The translations under genes were made by a program, and so were the position numbers. 64,000 nt of DNA from Tritrichomonas musculus (Eukaryota > Parabasalia > Tritrichomonadida > Tritrichomonadidae), in contig JAPFFF010000012.1 in the NCBI GenBank assembly GCA_039105265.1, forward strand, positions 3,906,001 through 3,970,000, given 5' to 3'. A model generated the notes under the pieces. It was not told the DNA's origin, ran no database searches, and was given only the letters and a program-made list of their open reading frames with translations. Shown piece after piece: positions 42,603 to 52,038 of this stretch. Every line of letters starts with the position of its first letter. The first letter of the stretch is position 1.

Positions 42603-44642
42603 TTACAATGCAACAACAGAATTTACCGCAACAATATTTCCATCAGAATCTACATCATAATTGTTAATACTAATCACTTCTCCATCTGAATCAACTATAA
42701 ATGATACATCTATTTTAGATTCACTTTTTAACTCAAATAGATAGTATTTATAGCAATTATTATCTGAGCCAATTATTGTTGTCTCTGATGCAAAATCTAG
42801 TTGTTTCTCAATAACGCCAGGTGATAAAACGTCGACGTCATGTATTATTTCATCAACATATTCTATTTCTTTCACAGTTGATTTAGCAAAAGAGAGTCTA
42901 CTTAATGATTCAATTCCTGCAGCACCTATTCGCATTAATCCTGGACCGAATCCTATTAACATAGTACCAATATCAACAATACCTTGTAAAATATCAAACC
43001 AGTTAACTTTATTTGACATACTTTCTATTTGTGATTCTAATTGTTTACAATAATTTTGTAATTGAGATATATCATTTAGGGCAACATCAACTGTATTCCC
43101 TAAAGAATTTAACACAAACATATGACTCTCAATGTTTTCCCCAATTACCACACCAGATGTTTGAATATTATAGTTTGTAAAAAGAGTCGTGCATGATTCA
43201 GGTTTAGGAACAACATTATAATAACCACATCCATTGAGATATTCAAATGTATTTTCACCATAATATTCTACGTCAGCGATTTTAAATATAAGATTTGGAT
43301 TAGTGGACATAAATAATTTAATCCCTTTATTGTTAATCAATTTTTTAGCTTGCTCTTCAGCAAGATTAGATGCTAAAAGCATCTCTGTATGATGATATCC
43401 AATATATTCAAAATAATTATTACTATTTACTTTATAATGAGGAGAATCAATTGTTGCATCTACATTAACTTTTATTTCATATATTTTCCCGTTTAGCGTT
43501 AATGTTGCAATATAATCACCTCCAACCCATTGGCCTCCACTATCGAACTCACAAACGATATCTATCCACCATTCTTTATCATTTTCACCTGCATAATCTA
43601 GTTTTCCTTTGTTTATTTTCAATAATCCTTCATTAATGAGAAATGTTAATGCGTTCTGGTCTGAATGGAATTTAACAAGATGTGATAAAGTAAATTTATT
43701 AGCATCATTTTTGGCTATTGTTATTCTAGCTTCATTATCGCTATCTTGTATTAACTTTAATGATTCCGGAATATGCACACAATAATTGTTTCCAATCCAT
43801 GTATCTCCTTTCTTTGTAAGCTTAAATGTTGTGCCAAATACTTCATCATTGAATTCAAATGTTTGTCCATCAATAAGTGTGTTAAATTCTTCTGTTCCTT
43901 CATCATAGCCCCAATAAGCAATATAATAATTGTCATCTTGTGATATTGACTTTATTTCATAGAAATCTGGTAATGGAGACCTAAATAATTTAAAACAATT
44001 ATCTGCATCTATAGTATTACATTTAAAGTTTATTATTTTGTTGTCTTTTTTATTAATAGTCTGTTTAATTGGAGCAATAAATGTTATTCTTATGAATCCT
44101 TTTGTGAACAAGTCAAATGGATCGCTTAAAATATCTTTACTCATATATAATCTCGCATAATCATCATTTTCAATATAAGATACAACATATTTTCCATCAG
44201 AATAGTCTATGCGAGGATTAGTAAATTTATTATTTGCAAATGATATTTGTCCTGAACCCAAAGATGTAGTAATTGCGAATACATTTCCTGAATATGTTTT
44301 TGGTAAATCATAAGCGATTTCCAATATATTACAATCATTTGTTTCTTTTTTAGATAATGTTTTAACATCTATTATGAATTCATCAAAGCCATCTACATAT
44401 TCTAAATTACTCTGTGAATCAGGTTTATTTTCTAGTGTTGTTATTCTATTATCGTGATTGTCCAATATTTGTGATGTTTGTGATAATACATCAATGATAT
44501 TATTATTTTTAACTATTAGATTGTCGTCAATTATAGCATCTTGTTTCACATGAATATTATCAAATTCCCCGTTTCCACCTGCATTGTATCCACTAATAAA
44601 TGCTTTATCAAATGCATTTTGTTTTGTTATGATTGCAGTCAT
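42603..44642 (-). CDS. Large Maverick structural protein candidate with membrane-like segment
   Basis: The product is 679 residues. The N-terminal block FDNIHVKQDAIIDDNLIVKN is a beta-rich, fibre-like pattern, followed by long beta-rich sequence. Around residues 540-580 there is a hydrophobic, Gly-rich stretch (GIVDIGTMLIGFGPGLM), and the end is again beta-rich (VDSDGEVISINNYDVDSDG). It heads the minus-strand cluster with the two fibre-like genes and is divergent from the 110-residue gene, only 14 bp away. It may be a penton, spike or fibre component, but no homologue is recognised. Confidence 0.55.
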   Translation of the reverse strand: MTAIITKQNAFDKAFISGYNAGGNGEFDNIHVKQDAIIDDNLIVKNNNIIDVLSQTSQILDNHDNRITTLENKPDSQSNLEYVDGFDEFIIDVKTLSKKETNDCNILEIAYDLPKTYSGNVFAITTSLGSGQISFANNKFTNPRIDYSDGKYVVSYIENDDYARLYMSKDILSDPFDLFTKGFIRITFIAPIKQTINKKDNKIINFKCNTIDADNCFKLFRSPLPDFYEIKSISQDDNYYIAYWGYDEGTEEFNTLIDGQTFEFNDEVFGTTFKLTKKGDTWIGNNYCVHIPESLKLIQDSDNEARITIAKNDANKFTLSHLVKFHSDQNALTFLINEGLLKINKGKLDYAGENDKEWWIDIVCEFDSGGQWVGGDYIATLTLNGKIYEIKVNVDATIDSPHYKVNSNNYFEYIGYHHTEMLLASNLAEEQAKKLINNKGIKLFMSTNPNLIFKIADVEYYGENTFEYLNGCGYYNVVPKPESCTTLFTNYNIQTSGVVIGENIESHMFVLNSLGNTVDVALNDISQLQNYCKQLESQIESMSNKVNWFDILQGIVDIGTMLIGFGPGLMRIGAAGIESLSRLSFAKSTVKEIEYVDEIIHDVDVLSPGVIEKQLDFASETTIIGSDNNCYKYYLFELKSESKIDVSFIVDSDGEVISINNYDVDSDGNIVAVNSVVAL

Positions 44643-44656
44643 TTTATGATTAATAA

Positions 44657-44989
44657 ATGGTTAAAACATATTACATCACGAAGAAATACAATAATTTATT
44701 ACCATCTGAGTTTAGTAATTCACTGAATAAACGCTATATATCTTTTCAATATTGTCGTTGTACTTGTAATGGATACTTGGATGGTGAAACTGAAATACAT
44801 TGTAGCTTTATTCAAAGAGATGAATATGAAGATAGTCTTGTATGGTACGCAAATGTAGTGCCACCTGATGATAATCGCAAATATGAATATGTCGGAACAA
44901 AAAGAGATTTCAAAATATGGTTCACTGATGCTAATGGAAACGAGATAAAACCAGATAATTTTACATTGTTTTTGAAGCTAGAATACTGA
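44657..44989 (+). CDS. Small Maverick protein, unknown
   Basis: The product is 110 residues with several aromatic residues and two Cys close together (YCRCTC). It is divergent from the 679-residue gene with a 14-bp gap, so both must share regulatory sequence. No domain is recognised. Confidence 0.55.
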   Translation: MVKTYYITKKYNNLLPSEFSNSLNKRYISFQYCRCTCNGYLDGETEIHCSFIQRDEYEDSLVWYANVVPPDDNRKYEYVGTKRDFKIWFTDANGNEIKPDNFTLFLKLEY

Positions 44990-45009
44990 ATGTAAAAAAA
45001 ATAAATAAT

Positions 45010-45579
45010 TTATAAAAGGTCATATTGTTTCTTGAATTTGTTATAATAAACACCAATATTTTCTCCGTTTGAATCAGTCATATGAACACATTTTGAACCA
45101 TTTTTGTATTCAATAATATGGAGTTTTCTATATTGAATCCCATTATAAAAATAAAACACATTATCATGATAATAATAATTTTCAAATTTATGAACACCAT
45201 ACGAATCAACAACAATAGCATCATCAGGGATATCATCAACATATTCATAATTCACTCCTTTATATGATTCTTTATTTTTTTGATTTTCTGATTGAGATAC
45301 CCAACGTAAATTATCAAGATGATAATCTGCTTTATTCCTATTTTTATGGTCTACTTGTGATTTAAGTTCTGGGTCATCATTTGGAATGAATTGTTTTGCG
45401 ATAATAACATGTTTGAAGTAATGTTTTTGATTCAATTTTATTTTTATATATCCTTTATAATCTTTCCATTCTGAGATAACATAATGATTCCTTTTCTTTC
45501 TAATTGTAAAAGGATATTGTGATAATATTTCATAATCATTTTCGAAATCTTTAAGTGGTACAAATTCAATTGTTGTCAT
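45010..45579 (-). CDS. HNH-type endonuclease within the Maverick
   Basis: The product is 189 residues. An N-terminal NUMOD4-like region (EWKDYKGYIKIKLN) leads to the HNH core HVIIAKQFIPND ... QVDHKNRNKADYHLDNLRWV and SQSENQKNK, the usual HNH/homing-endonuclease signature. Such enzymes are selfish nucleases that nick or cut specific DNA and are common in phage and large-virus genomes. It lies between the small 110-residue gene and the capsid candidate. It is either a passenger gene or an element helper for recombination. Confidence 0.8.
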   Translation of the reverse strand: MTTIEFVPLKDFENDYEILSQYPFTIRKKRNHYVISEWKDYKGYIKIKLNQKHYFKHVIIAKQFIPNDDPELKSQVDHKNRNKADYHLDNLRWVSQSENQKNKESYKGVNYEYVDDIPDDAIVVDSYGVHKFENYYYHDNVFYFYNGIQYRKLHIIEYKNGSKCVHMTDSNGENIGVYYNKFKKQYDLL

Positions 45580-45624
45580 TTGTATAAAGGATAAAAAAAT
45601 ATTTAGAATAATGAATTTAACATT

Positions 45625-47544
45625 TTACTCTTTCCCTGCTGGCACGCCAGTTTGATAGTATTCAACACCATTTACACTCCATGTGAAATATGTGTCTGAA
45701 CATATCCATGCTTCTGGTGATGGTGGATGCATATTTGGGTATTCTGGATCGGGAATAAAATATGTGTCATCTTCTCCACGATACATTGGCTGACCTCTAA
45801 ATGTAACAGTTATTGAAGTGCTACCTGTGTCTAATCCATCGAATACATATCCTGCATTACTTCTTTCGAGTTGAAAATTGATACCAAATGATGTTCCGTC
45901 AGAACGACAATTTAAATAACGTTTACCAGTTGTTGGGTCGTTTAATGGTTGTGTAAAACTATCTTCAAATTCTTGTGTTGCCTCTAACGCTCCATCTAAC
46001 TCGTTTGCAATCAATTGATGTTGATAGAATCTGGCTGCACAAGTATTAGCAAATTCGGTATCTGGATATGTTCTTTTATTAACAACTAATTGCACATTTT
46101 GATACATAATATTATCAAAACATGTGATGTCTGCAGGTGATTTAGGAAACATCATTGTGATATTTGTTGCATTACGTAATGGAATACTTTTACTGATTTC
46201 TAATCCATTTACCTTTGCTGTTCCTTCAAATATTTCTCTTGTGAGTTCTTGTGATGGAATCAATAATGGTGTTTGCAATTCACGAACCAATCCATTATAA
46301 ACATCTTGTTTTAATCCAAATCCTGCTAAATTTGAGCGACCTAATTGAATAGTACCACCAAGAACATCTAGTGTAATCTTTTCTGTTTTCAGGTTGATTG
46401 AATCAGATTTTGTTGTTGCTAATAATGCACCTTTTAATTCACTTTTAATAATTTTAACAGTGTCGCCAGCATCTAATGGTTTATCAGGATTTCCAGCAGC
46501 GATTAATTCAGCAAATTCCTTTTTATTAACATCATCACGTGATACTTTATATTTAGTGAATTCTTCATCTGTGTATCCAAAATCAATTGTTGGATGCTCT
46601 AGTACATCATCATCATATACATTTACGCCTTTATATCTTTGATACTCTATATGAAGCTTTTGTGAAGGAGTTGGATTTGATGAATAATGAGAGACAATCA
46701 CTGATGGTCTACCAATTTGTGTGAATTTACGTGTAATAGGTATAACAGCAGGCATCTCTTCATCTATTTCTTTATCTTCTAAAAATTGAAGTGTTTCTTT
46801 AACTACATTTGGATTCACTTGTGCCCATACAAGTGCGCGTAAACTTGTTTTTACTTCTTCTTCTATTTCTCCACAGATTGCATTAGGATATAATTGCCAT
46901 GCTTGAAGTGCTAATTGGTCTACAAATGGTATAGTCAATTCGATGGTAAATTTATGTGGTTGTCCATCTGCAATATCTTTTAAGTCTACATAACAGCCAC
47001 AAATTGATGGAGAGAATTGTGAAACATTTTCCCATGTAGAATGTGAATATTTTGATGTTGCTTTTGCATCTCTTGGCTTAATAGAATTATATGCAAATGA
47101 TTCACGTTGTAATTCATCTTGACGATATGCACCTAAGAGTTTATCATTAATCCAAAATCTACAATCTTCATAGAATTCTACAGCATTTTTGAATCCAACG
47201 AATATTTTCATGAGTCCATGTGTGTCAGCAGATACGTCAATTGGTTTTGATAATTTTATGATAAAATCTAAAAGAATAGTCGTGAATGACTTCTCAATTT
47301 GTGTAATTGTGTGCCCAGAATGTGTTAATTTTATACGTGTTTTTGTACCTACAGGTAATGGTGCATCTTTATCTTTGAATTCCTCCATGACAAACGAAAA
47401 TGTGTTATCTCCACCATTTCTTTGTATAAGATTACGTAATTTTGATTGAAAGAATGATAAAACATCACCCTCATCATTTCCTAAATTCTTTGTTTGTGCG
47501 TTGTAATAAGTCATTTGTTTAAATATAAAAATAATGTTTATCAT
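45625..47544 (-). CDS. Probable major capsid protein (double jelly-roll type)
   Basis: The product is 639 residues (MTYYNAQ at 47514 may be the real start). It is beta-rich throughout, with no enzyme motif. The size, the position near the packaging ATPase, and conserved blocks such as WENVSQFSP and GCYVDLKDIADGQPHKF are as expected for the Polinton capsid protein. The fold cannot be proved by eye. A structure prediction showing two tandem eight-stranded jelly rolls would confirm it. Confidence 0.65.
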   Translation of the reverse strand: MINIIFIFKQMTYYNAQTKNLGNDEGDVLSFFQSKLRNLIQRNGGDNTFSFVMEEFKDKDAPLPVGTKTRIKLTHSGHTITQIEKSFTTILLDFIIKLSKPIDVSADTHGLMKIFVGFKNAVEFYEDCRFWINDKLLGAYRQDELQRESFAYNSIKPRDAKATSKYSHSTWENVSQFSPSICGCYVDLKDIADGQPHKFTIELTIPFVDQLALQAWQLYPNAICGEIEEEVKTSLRALVWAQVNPNVVKETLQFLEDKEIDEEMPAVIPITRKFTQIGRPSVIVSHYSSNPTPSQKLHIEYQRYKGVNVYDDDVLEHPTIDFGYTDEEFTKYKVSRDDVNKKEFAELIAAGNPDKPLDAGDTVKIIKSELKGALLATTKSDSINLKTEKITLDVLGGTIQLGRSNLAGFGLKQDVYNGLVRELQTPLLIPSQELTREIFEGTAKVNGLEISKSIPLRNATNITMMFPKSPADITCFDNIMYQNVQLVVNKRTYPDTEFANTCAARFYQHQLIANELDGALEATQEFEDSFTQPLNDPTTGKRYLNCRSDGTSFGINFQLERSNAGYVFDGLDTGSTSITVTFRGQPMYRGEDDTYFIPDPEYPNMHPPSPEAWICSDTYFTWSVNGVEYYQTGVPAGKE

Positions 47545-47589
47545 AATTTACATTTTATTTACGACAGTAAAGTAAACTAAACTTTGTTT

Positions 47590-47904
47590 ATGTTTACTGG
47601 AATTGAAATGGCATTTGGAAGTTGGTTTAAAAATTTGATTAGCGGTGCAAAAAATATTATTGGAAAAGCATTACCAGTACTTAAAAAAGGAGCAGAAATT
47701 GTATCAAAAGTAGCTCCAGTTATTGGAGGTGCAATTGGTGGAACAGCAGGAAATGTTATCAATAAAATAGGCAACTACGCAGGGAAATTTGCGGGCAATA
47801 AGTCTGTAGGTGTTAATGGGGCGGGTATCAGACAAACTAACAATACACCTGTAAATGCCCAGTATTTTAATCCAGGAAGATTTGATATACCATTATTGAA
47901 GTAA
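47590..47904 (+). CDS. Small Gly/Ala-rich amphipathic virion protein candidate
   Basis: The product is about 104 residues from the ATG at 47590 (MAFGSWFKN at 47608 is an alternative). The sequence is Gly/Ala/Lys-rich with amphipathic helices (FKNLISGAKNIIGKALPVL, VAPVIGGAIGGTAGNV). This resembles the short membrane-active or DNA-condensing virion proteins of adeno-like elements. It is divergent from the capsid gene, with about 45 bp between. Function is inferred from composition only. Confidence 0.55.
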   Translation: MFTGIEMAFGSWFKNLISGAKNIIGKALPVLKKGAEIVSKVAPVIGGAIGGTAGNVINKIGNYAGKFAGNKSVGVNGAGIRQTNNTPVNAQYFNPGRFDIPLLK

Positions 47905-47926
47905 TTTAAATTTATTTCAAATGTAA

Positions 47927-48274
47927 ATGAACGATGTGAAAATAATTGAACCTATCTCAAAGTATACTAAAGAGTTTGATACAGTTGATGAATTTAATTT
48001 GTATTATAACAAGCATAAAAATGATATGGATTCACTTACAACGCATAAATTAAACAAAATGTATTACATAAAAGGATATCACATAACGAAAATAAAAAAT
48101 GTTTTAATGTTAAAGAAGATTAAAGAAGAGAATATTAATGATAATCAAAAAAATATTGAGATATCTGAATTGAAACAAGAGATAAAACAGATAAAAGAAA
48201 CAATAAATAATATTATTCATTTTTTAAATCCTCAAGAGCAAGACAACATAGTGTTGCCCCCTTCTGATACCTGA
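47927..48274 (+). CDS. Small coiled-coil Maverick protein
   Basis: The product is 115 residues. A Lys/Tyr-rich N-terminal part precedes a C-terminal coiled coil (ISELKQEIKQIKETINNII). It follows the amphipathic-protein gene by 22 bp on the same strand, so the two are probably co-transcribed. Its 3' end overlaps the packaging ATPase gene by about 40 bp. Role unknown. Confidence 0.55.
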   Translation: MNDVKIIEPISKYTKEFDTVDEFNLYYNKHKNDMDSLTTHKLNKMYYIKGYHITKIKNVLMLKKIKEENINDNQKNIEISELKQEIKQIKETINNIIHFLNPQEQDNIVLPPSDT

Positions 48275-49089
48275 ACGATTAAGCATGAATGTGAATCAGG
48301 ATAAATATTTTTTTCTTCTGCTAATTGTCTATATAAATTATAAAATTCTTCAAAATCTAAATTACTAGCTGATTGTGAATATATATAATGCAACTGTTGA
48401 CGATTAAAACATGGAAATACAAACAAAGTTGTTATCTCATTTTTGATATGTGGCTTAATTCCTTTCCATCCTTGGATTAACAAGAAGTATGTGATATTTG
48501 TGTGCCTACATCTACGAAGTTGTTGACTAAAATATGATTCTTCTGATGAAAATAGTTTGCTATTAGAGATATCATCAAAAAGTACTAATGTGTGAAGATA
48601 CTCTTTAGCAAAACCGGCTTTGCCGCTTTGGGCCCCATCAGGGCCTAAGTCTTGTATATGTAAAACATTAAACATATCATTTTTTTGTCCATCATCTAAT
48701 CTTTCTTCTAAGTGTTCTCTTTTGACAAGATAATAGAGATTTTTTGCAGCTATCAATTCTGTCATAAAATCAACTGCATTTTTCTCAGAGATTGTAATAT
48801 ATGGCATTTTAATTAGATGTTTCAATGTTTGCCAGCTCCTATCGTTTTCATCTCCATTCTTCGTGATATAGACTAATAAATGGTGTGTTTTTATTAATCC
48901 TATTTTGATTATCTCTTGTAGAGCAATAACTGTTTTACCAGAATTTTGTTTGCCTACGATAACATTTACTGAATTATATTTAATGTGAATATCTTCGTGA
49001 ATAGATTCTATTAATGCACCTGATAAATTGTCTTTATTTTGTTTTAGTGTATCAGATACTAAATAATTGACGTCTTTTAGGCTATTCAT
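48232..49089 (-). CDS. atp: Maverick genome-packaging ATPase (FtsK/HerA type)
   Basis: The product is 285 residues. Walker A is VGKQNSGKT (~residue 40), Walker B is LVLFDD (~170), and RRCRHTNITYFLLIQ supplies the sensor/Arg-finger-like strand that follows in this family. By precedent it pumps element DNA into the capsid. It sits next to the capsid candidate and the 697-codon gene, on the same strand. Confidence 0.88.
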   Translation of the reverse strand: MNSLKDVNYLVSDTLKQNKDNLSGALIESIHEDIHIKYNSVNVIVGKQNSGKTVIALQEIIKIGLIKTHHLLVYITKNGDENDRSWQTLKHLIKMPYITISEKNAVDFMTELIAAKNLYYLVKREHLEERLDDGQKNDMFNVLHIQDLGPDGAQSGKAGFAKEYLHTLVLFDDISNSKLFSSEESYFSQQLRRCRHTNITYFLLIQGWKGIKPHIKNEITTLFVFPCFNRQQLHYIYSQSASNLDFEEFYNLYRQLAEEKNIYPDSHSCLIVQVSEGGNTMLSCS

Positions 49090-49139
49090 TTACATGTTAA
49101 TAGATTATATTATGTGTAAAAAAAAGACTCATATTATGT

Positions 49140-51209
49140 TTAGTTTAAAAATGCCTCATCATCGTCTGCGTCCCATTCACCATTCTGTTCTCGATTATAT
49201 TCTTGTGTGATACCATCGTGCCATTCACCTCCTTCTTCATCATTTTGATGGTCGTACTGCATGCCCTGTTGTTCTCGTCCAGTATATTGGTCGTGTATCA
49301 AATTTTCCCTTTCACGTACATTGACTTCTTGAGCTGATTCTACCATAGCGTGTCCGAAATCATTATAAATCTTATTTCTGAGTTGTGCTCTTTGTTCAGC
49401 AGTCCAATGATTTCCATTAGTATGAAGAACATGTAATAATAGGCTTGAAACTTCTGCATCAATCATTCGTTTTCCTTCACTCTTCTTACACCATTTCTTA
49501 AACTCTTCATTTTCTACTGAGGTGAAATTACGTTTATGAGCAACTGTACTAAGTATATAGTGTTTCCATAATTTTGACGTAGCCATCATAATTAGTCTTG
49601 CCTTGAATTTAGGAGTGATATCTAATATGTTTTGAGTCCTAAGAGCGGTAATAACATCTTCAACAACATGACTAACAACATAATCGCGGAATCTAGCAAA
49701 GGCATTCTTTCGCTTCTCCTTAACAAAACTGTACCCATCTAACTTGTAATCTCTCCATGCTTCAGGCATTGTATAGCCTGTCATCTCACCTAAATGATGT
49801 GGATTTCCATTGAGGTCATTATTATAATTATAATTCAATTTCTCCTTGAGATATATTGGAACAGTGATTGATTTTCCGCCATGTTCATTCCTATATTGTT
49901 TTCTAGCAGCTGCATCATAATCTGTATAGAAATGAAATCGTGCAGGCCAATCTGACTTTGCTGTTGTGTATCCATTAATGTATATTGGATGGTTGCTACC
50001 ATTTTTAATAATAATATCTGGAATATTATCCCCGTTAACATCTTCATCTGATACAGACCATGGTTGACTATTAGGATTTGCTGCATTTCGTTTATTAACA
50101 ATATCTTGAGCTCCAGCAAGGGTCATTGCTTTTCTTCTTCTTTTGATGTCTTTTTTATTGTCTAGAACGATATCCCATAACGAATTCATTCCTTGTTTTG
50201 GTCCACCAACCCTACCTGGTCGATGTCGTAAATGGTTTATTGATTCAATCGCTATTCTTTGAATTTCTTGGACATTGTTCGCTATATTATTGATATCTAC
50301 AGGATTTTGAGCAAAAGAATTGTAGTAATTAACTAATTGCTGTAAATCTACTTCTTGTGCCATTTGATTTTGAAATAAAAATGTATTATTGTCATTATTA
50401 ATATTAGTGTTATCTATAATTGGAGTTGTTTCATTGGCAAAGCCAAGGCCAGCGGCGCTGTCATTAGGGGGTCTTCTTCTTAATGCATTCAATGGATTCA
50501 ATTCTGGAAAAGTCTCTGCTGCTCCAAATCTAAAGAAAGGTCCAGAATGCTCTTGAGGTTCCCTATGTGAAGTTTCTGGAGGTAAAGGGGGAATAATATT
50601 ATTGTCGCTAGAAGCACCTTCACTTTGTGGATATACTCTATTTGTGAAATGGTCCAGACTTTCTTGATATATACGCCTTACATATTTATGGTGAATATTA
50701 TCATTTGATGCAAAATTATGTTCATTGAGTATTCTAATGATAGTATGTATAATATTTTTTGGATACGTCTTTTTATATTGTTCAAGTGTTTGGGAATTAA
50801 TTCTTGTTGTGAGTTCATTATAAACACCATTATTTGTTCTAGCCCATTTACTAAACTGATAATCATTAAAATCTTTTAAATCAGAATAACCTATTGGTCT
50901 ATCATATGGATTTTCATTTTGAACCCTTTCAATGAATCTATTCATGGTAGTATCATTAACACTATTCCCTTCACGTAAACCAAATTGAAATTCGTTAAGA
51001 GGTTCTACTAAACGAGTAGCATATGATTCGTCCCTAAGTACATATCCTCCTGAAGTAGTAGTAATATTAAACCCTAATTCATTGTTCAATCTATTACAGT
51101 ATCCTAATAATTTTTGAGTATTATTGCCTTGCATTACATGACCTGCTTTAAGTATCGCATTTGTTTTACTCATTTGAATGCTATTAAATGCAAAAAAATA
51201 ATGGCCCAT
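49140..51209 (-). CDS. Large Maverick protein of unknown function
   Basis: The ATG at 51209 gives about 689 residues (MSKTNAILKAG at 51173 is an alternative). The N-terminal third is polar and Asn/Gln-rich with a disordered stretch. The middle holds DVNGDNIPDIIIKNG, which looks like a calcium-binding loop. The last third is helical and basic, and the tail is very acidic with GEWDADDDEAFLN. No enzyme motif is seen. It may be a terminal-protein/primer candidate or a minor virion protein, by elimination. Confidence 0.6.
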   Translation of the reverse strand: MGHYFFAFNSIQMSKTNAILKAGHVMQGNNTQKLLGYCNRLNNELGFNITTTSGGYVLRDESYATRLVEPLNEFQFGLREGNSVNDTTMNRFIERVQNENPYDRPIGYSDLKDFNDYQFSKWARTNNGVYNELTTRINSQTLEQYKKTYPKNIIHTIIRILNEHNFASNDNIHHKYVRRIYQESLDHFTNRVYPQSEGASSDNNIIPPLPPETSHREPQEHSGPFFRFGAAETFPELNPLNALRRRPPNDSAAGLGFANETTPIIDNTNINNDNNTFLFQNQMAQEVDLQQLVNYYNSFAQNPVDINNIANNVQEIQRIAIESINHLRHRPGRVGGPKQGMNSLWDIVLDNKKDIKRRRKAMTLAGAQDIVNKRNAANPNSQPWSVSDEDVNGDNIPDIIIKNGSNHPIYINGYTTAKSDWPARFHFYTDYDAAARKQYRNEHGGKSITVPIYLKEKLNYNYNNDLNGNPHHLGEMTGYTMPEAWRDYKLDGYSFVKEKRKNAFARFRDYVVSHVVEDVITALRTQNILDITPKFKARLIMMATSKLWKHYILSTVAHKRNFTSVENEEFKKWCKKSEGKRMIDAEVSSLLLHVLHTNGNHWTAEQRAQLRNKIYNDFGHAMVESAQEVNVRERENLIHDQYTGREQQGMQYDHQNDEEGGEWHDGITQEYNREQNGEWDADDDEAFLN

Positions 51210-51222
51210 ATAAGTATACCTT

Positions 51223-51693
51223 TCACAAGCCACATTCTTTGATGAATTGCTGATAGATAGTCTTTAAGCGGGATTCTATTTCTTTAACCAAACTGTATGT
51301 GTCATAATTTCGAATATCATGGTATACTATTTCTTTTCCATCTCTATTAGTAAACTTTTTTGGTTCACGTTCAATGACCAAATTTTGTAGATTCTCTTTA
51401 GTGTTTATGTTGTAATGTGCACCTTTAGTTTTGGCTTTAATATATAATTTTTCACATTCAAACAGCTTGCATAAATCATTATATTTCAATTGTTGCCTCT
51501 TCCAAAGTGATATCAATATTGGTTTAAATACTACATAATTACTATCAAATCTATCTTCATATACTGTATCTTTACTAAATAAAACATAATATTCATATGC
51601 ATTTGTTTTTAAATCAATTGTATGCTCTTTAATAAATTCCTCTAATTTATCACATAATTTATTAATAGAAACGTATGCAACTTGTTTAGTCAT
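51223..51693 (-). CDS. Small Maverick protein next to the right terminal repeat
   Basis: The product is 156 residues, mixed helix and strand, Lys/Tyr-rich, with two Cys close together (LCKLFECEKL). It is the first gene inside the right end and is transcribed inward, directly followed by the 697-codon gene. No domain is recognised; it could be a regulator or early protein. Confidence 0.6.
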   Translation of the reverse strand: MTKQVAYVSINKLCDKLEEFIKEHTIDLKTNAYEYYVLFSKDTVYEDRFDSNYVVFKPILISLWKRQQLKYNDLCKLFECEKLYIKAKTKGAHYNINTKENLQNLVIEREPKKFTNRDGKEIVYHDIRNYDTYSLVKEIESRLKTIYQQFIKECGL

Positions 51694-51740
51694 TTATCGG
51701 GTGTTATTTGTATTGCGGATAAAAAATTAAAATTCAAAGA

Positions 51741-51912
51741 ATAAAAGTATAAAAATAAATGAATTCCAAAAAATTGCACCATCGGAAATTATGATGATGG
51801 TTCTAAATGAGCGATGTTCATGGGGGTCGTTTCGAAGCTCGTCAGAGCGGAGAAACGTAATTGGGGGGATGTTAGGACTTTAGTCCTAAAATCACCACAA
51901 TTGTACACTACT
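51741..51912. repeat. Maverick right terminal inverted repeat
   Basis: This is the reverse complement of 34262-34433 with few differences. It ends GTACACTACT, followed by the target duplication. Confidence 0.9.
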
Positions 51913-51917
51913 AACTT
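51913..51917. repeat. Target-site duplication, right copy (AACTT)
   Basis: This AACTT is identical to 34257-34261. A 30-base A-tract (51962-51991) lies about 45 bp further on, between the element and the BspA gene. Confidence 0.8.
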
Positions 51918-51960
51918 TGTTTAATTAGGCAGTTTATAAAATATTAGATTAAATATCATT

Positions 51961-51992
<32 letters not shown>

Positions 51993-52038
51993 GATTAAAT
52001 AACATTCAAAATTTCAATATTTAGAAAAAAGAATTTTT

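Larger units (their letters stand above)
34262..51912. mobile_element. Maverick/Polinton element, 17.65 kb, looks whole
   Basis: The element has 172-bp terminal inverted repeats starting AGTAGTGTAC and a 5-bp target duplication AACTT. Its gene set is that of trichomonad Mavericks: protein-primed DNA polymerase B, retroviral-type integrase, FtsK/HerA-type packaging ATPase, a capsid candidate and about ten smaller genes on both strands. The terminal repeats differ at only a few positions, mostly in A/T runs, so the insertion is likely young. All core genes are open and the element looks whole; there is perhaps one break among the accessory structural genes. It is described here as a genomic fossil of a virus-like element. 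Confidence 0.93.
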
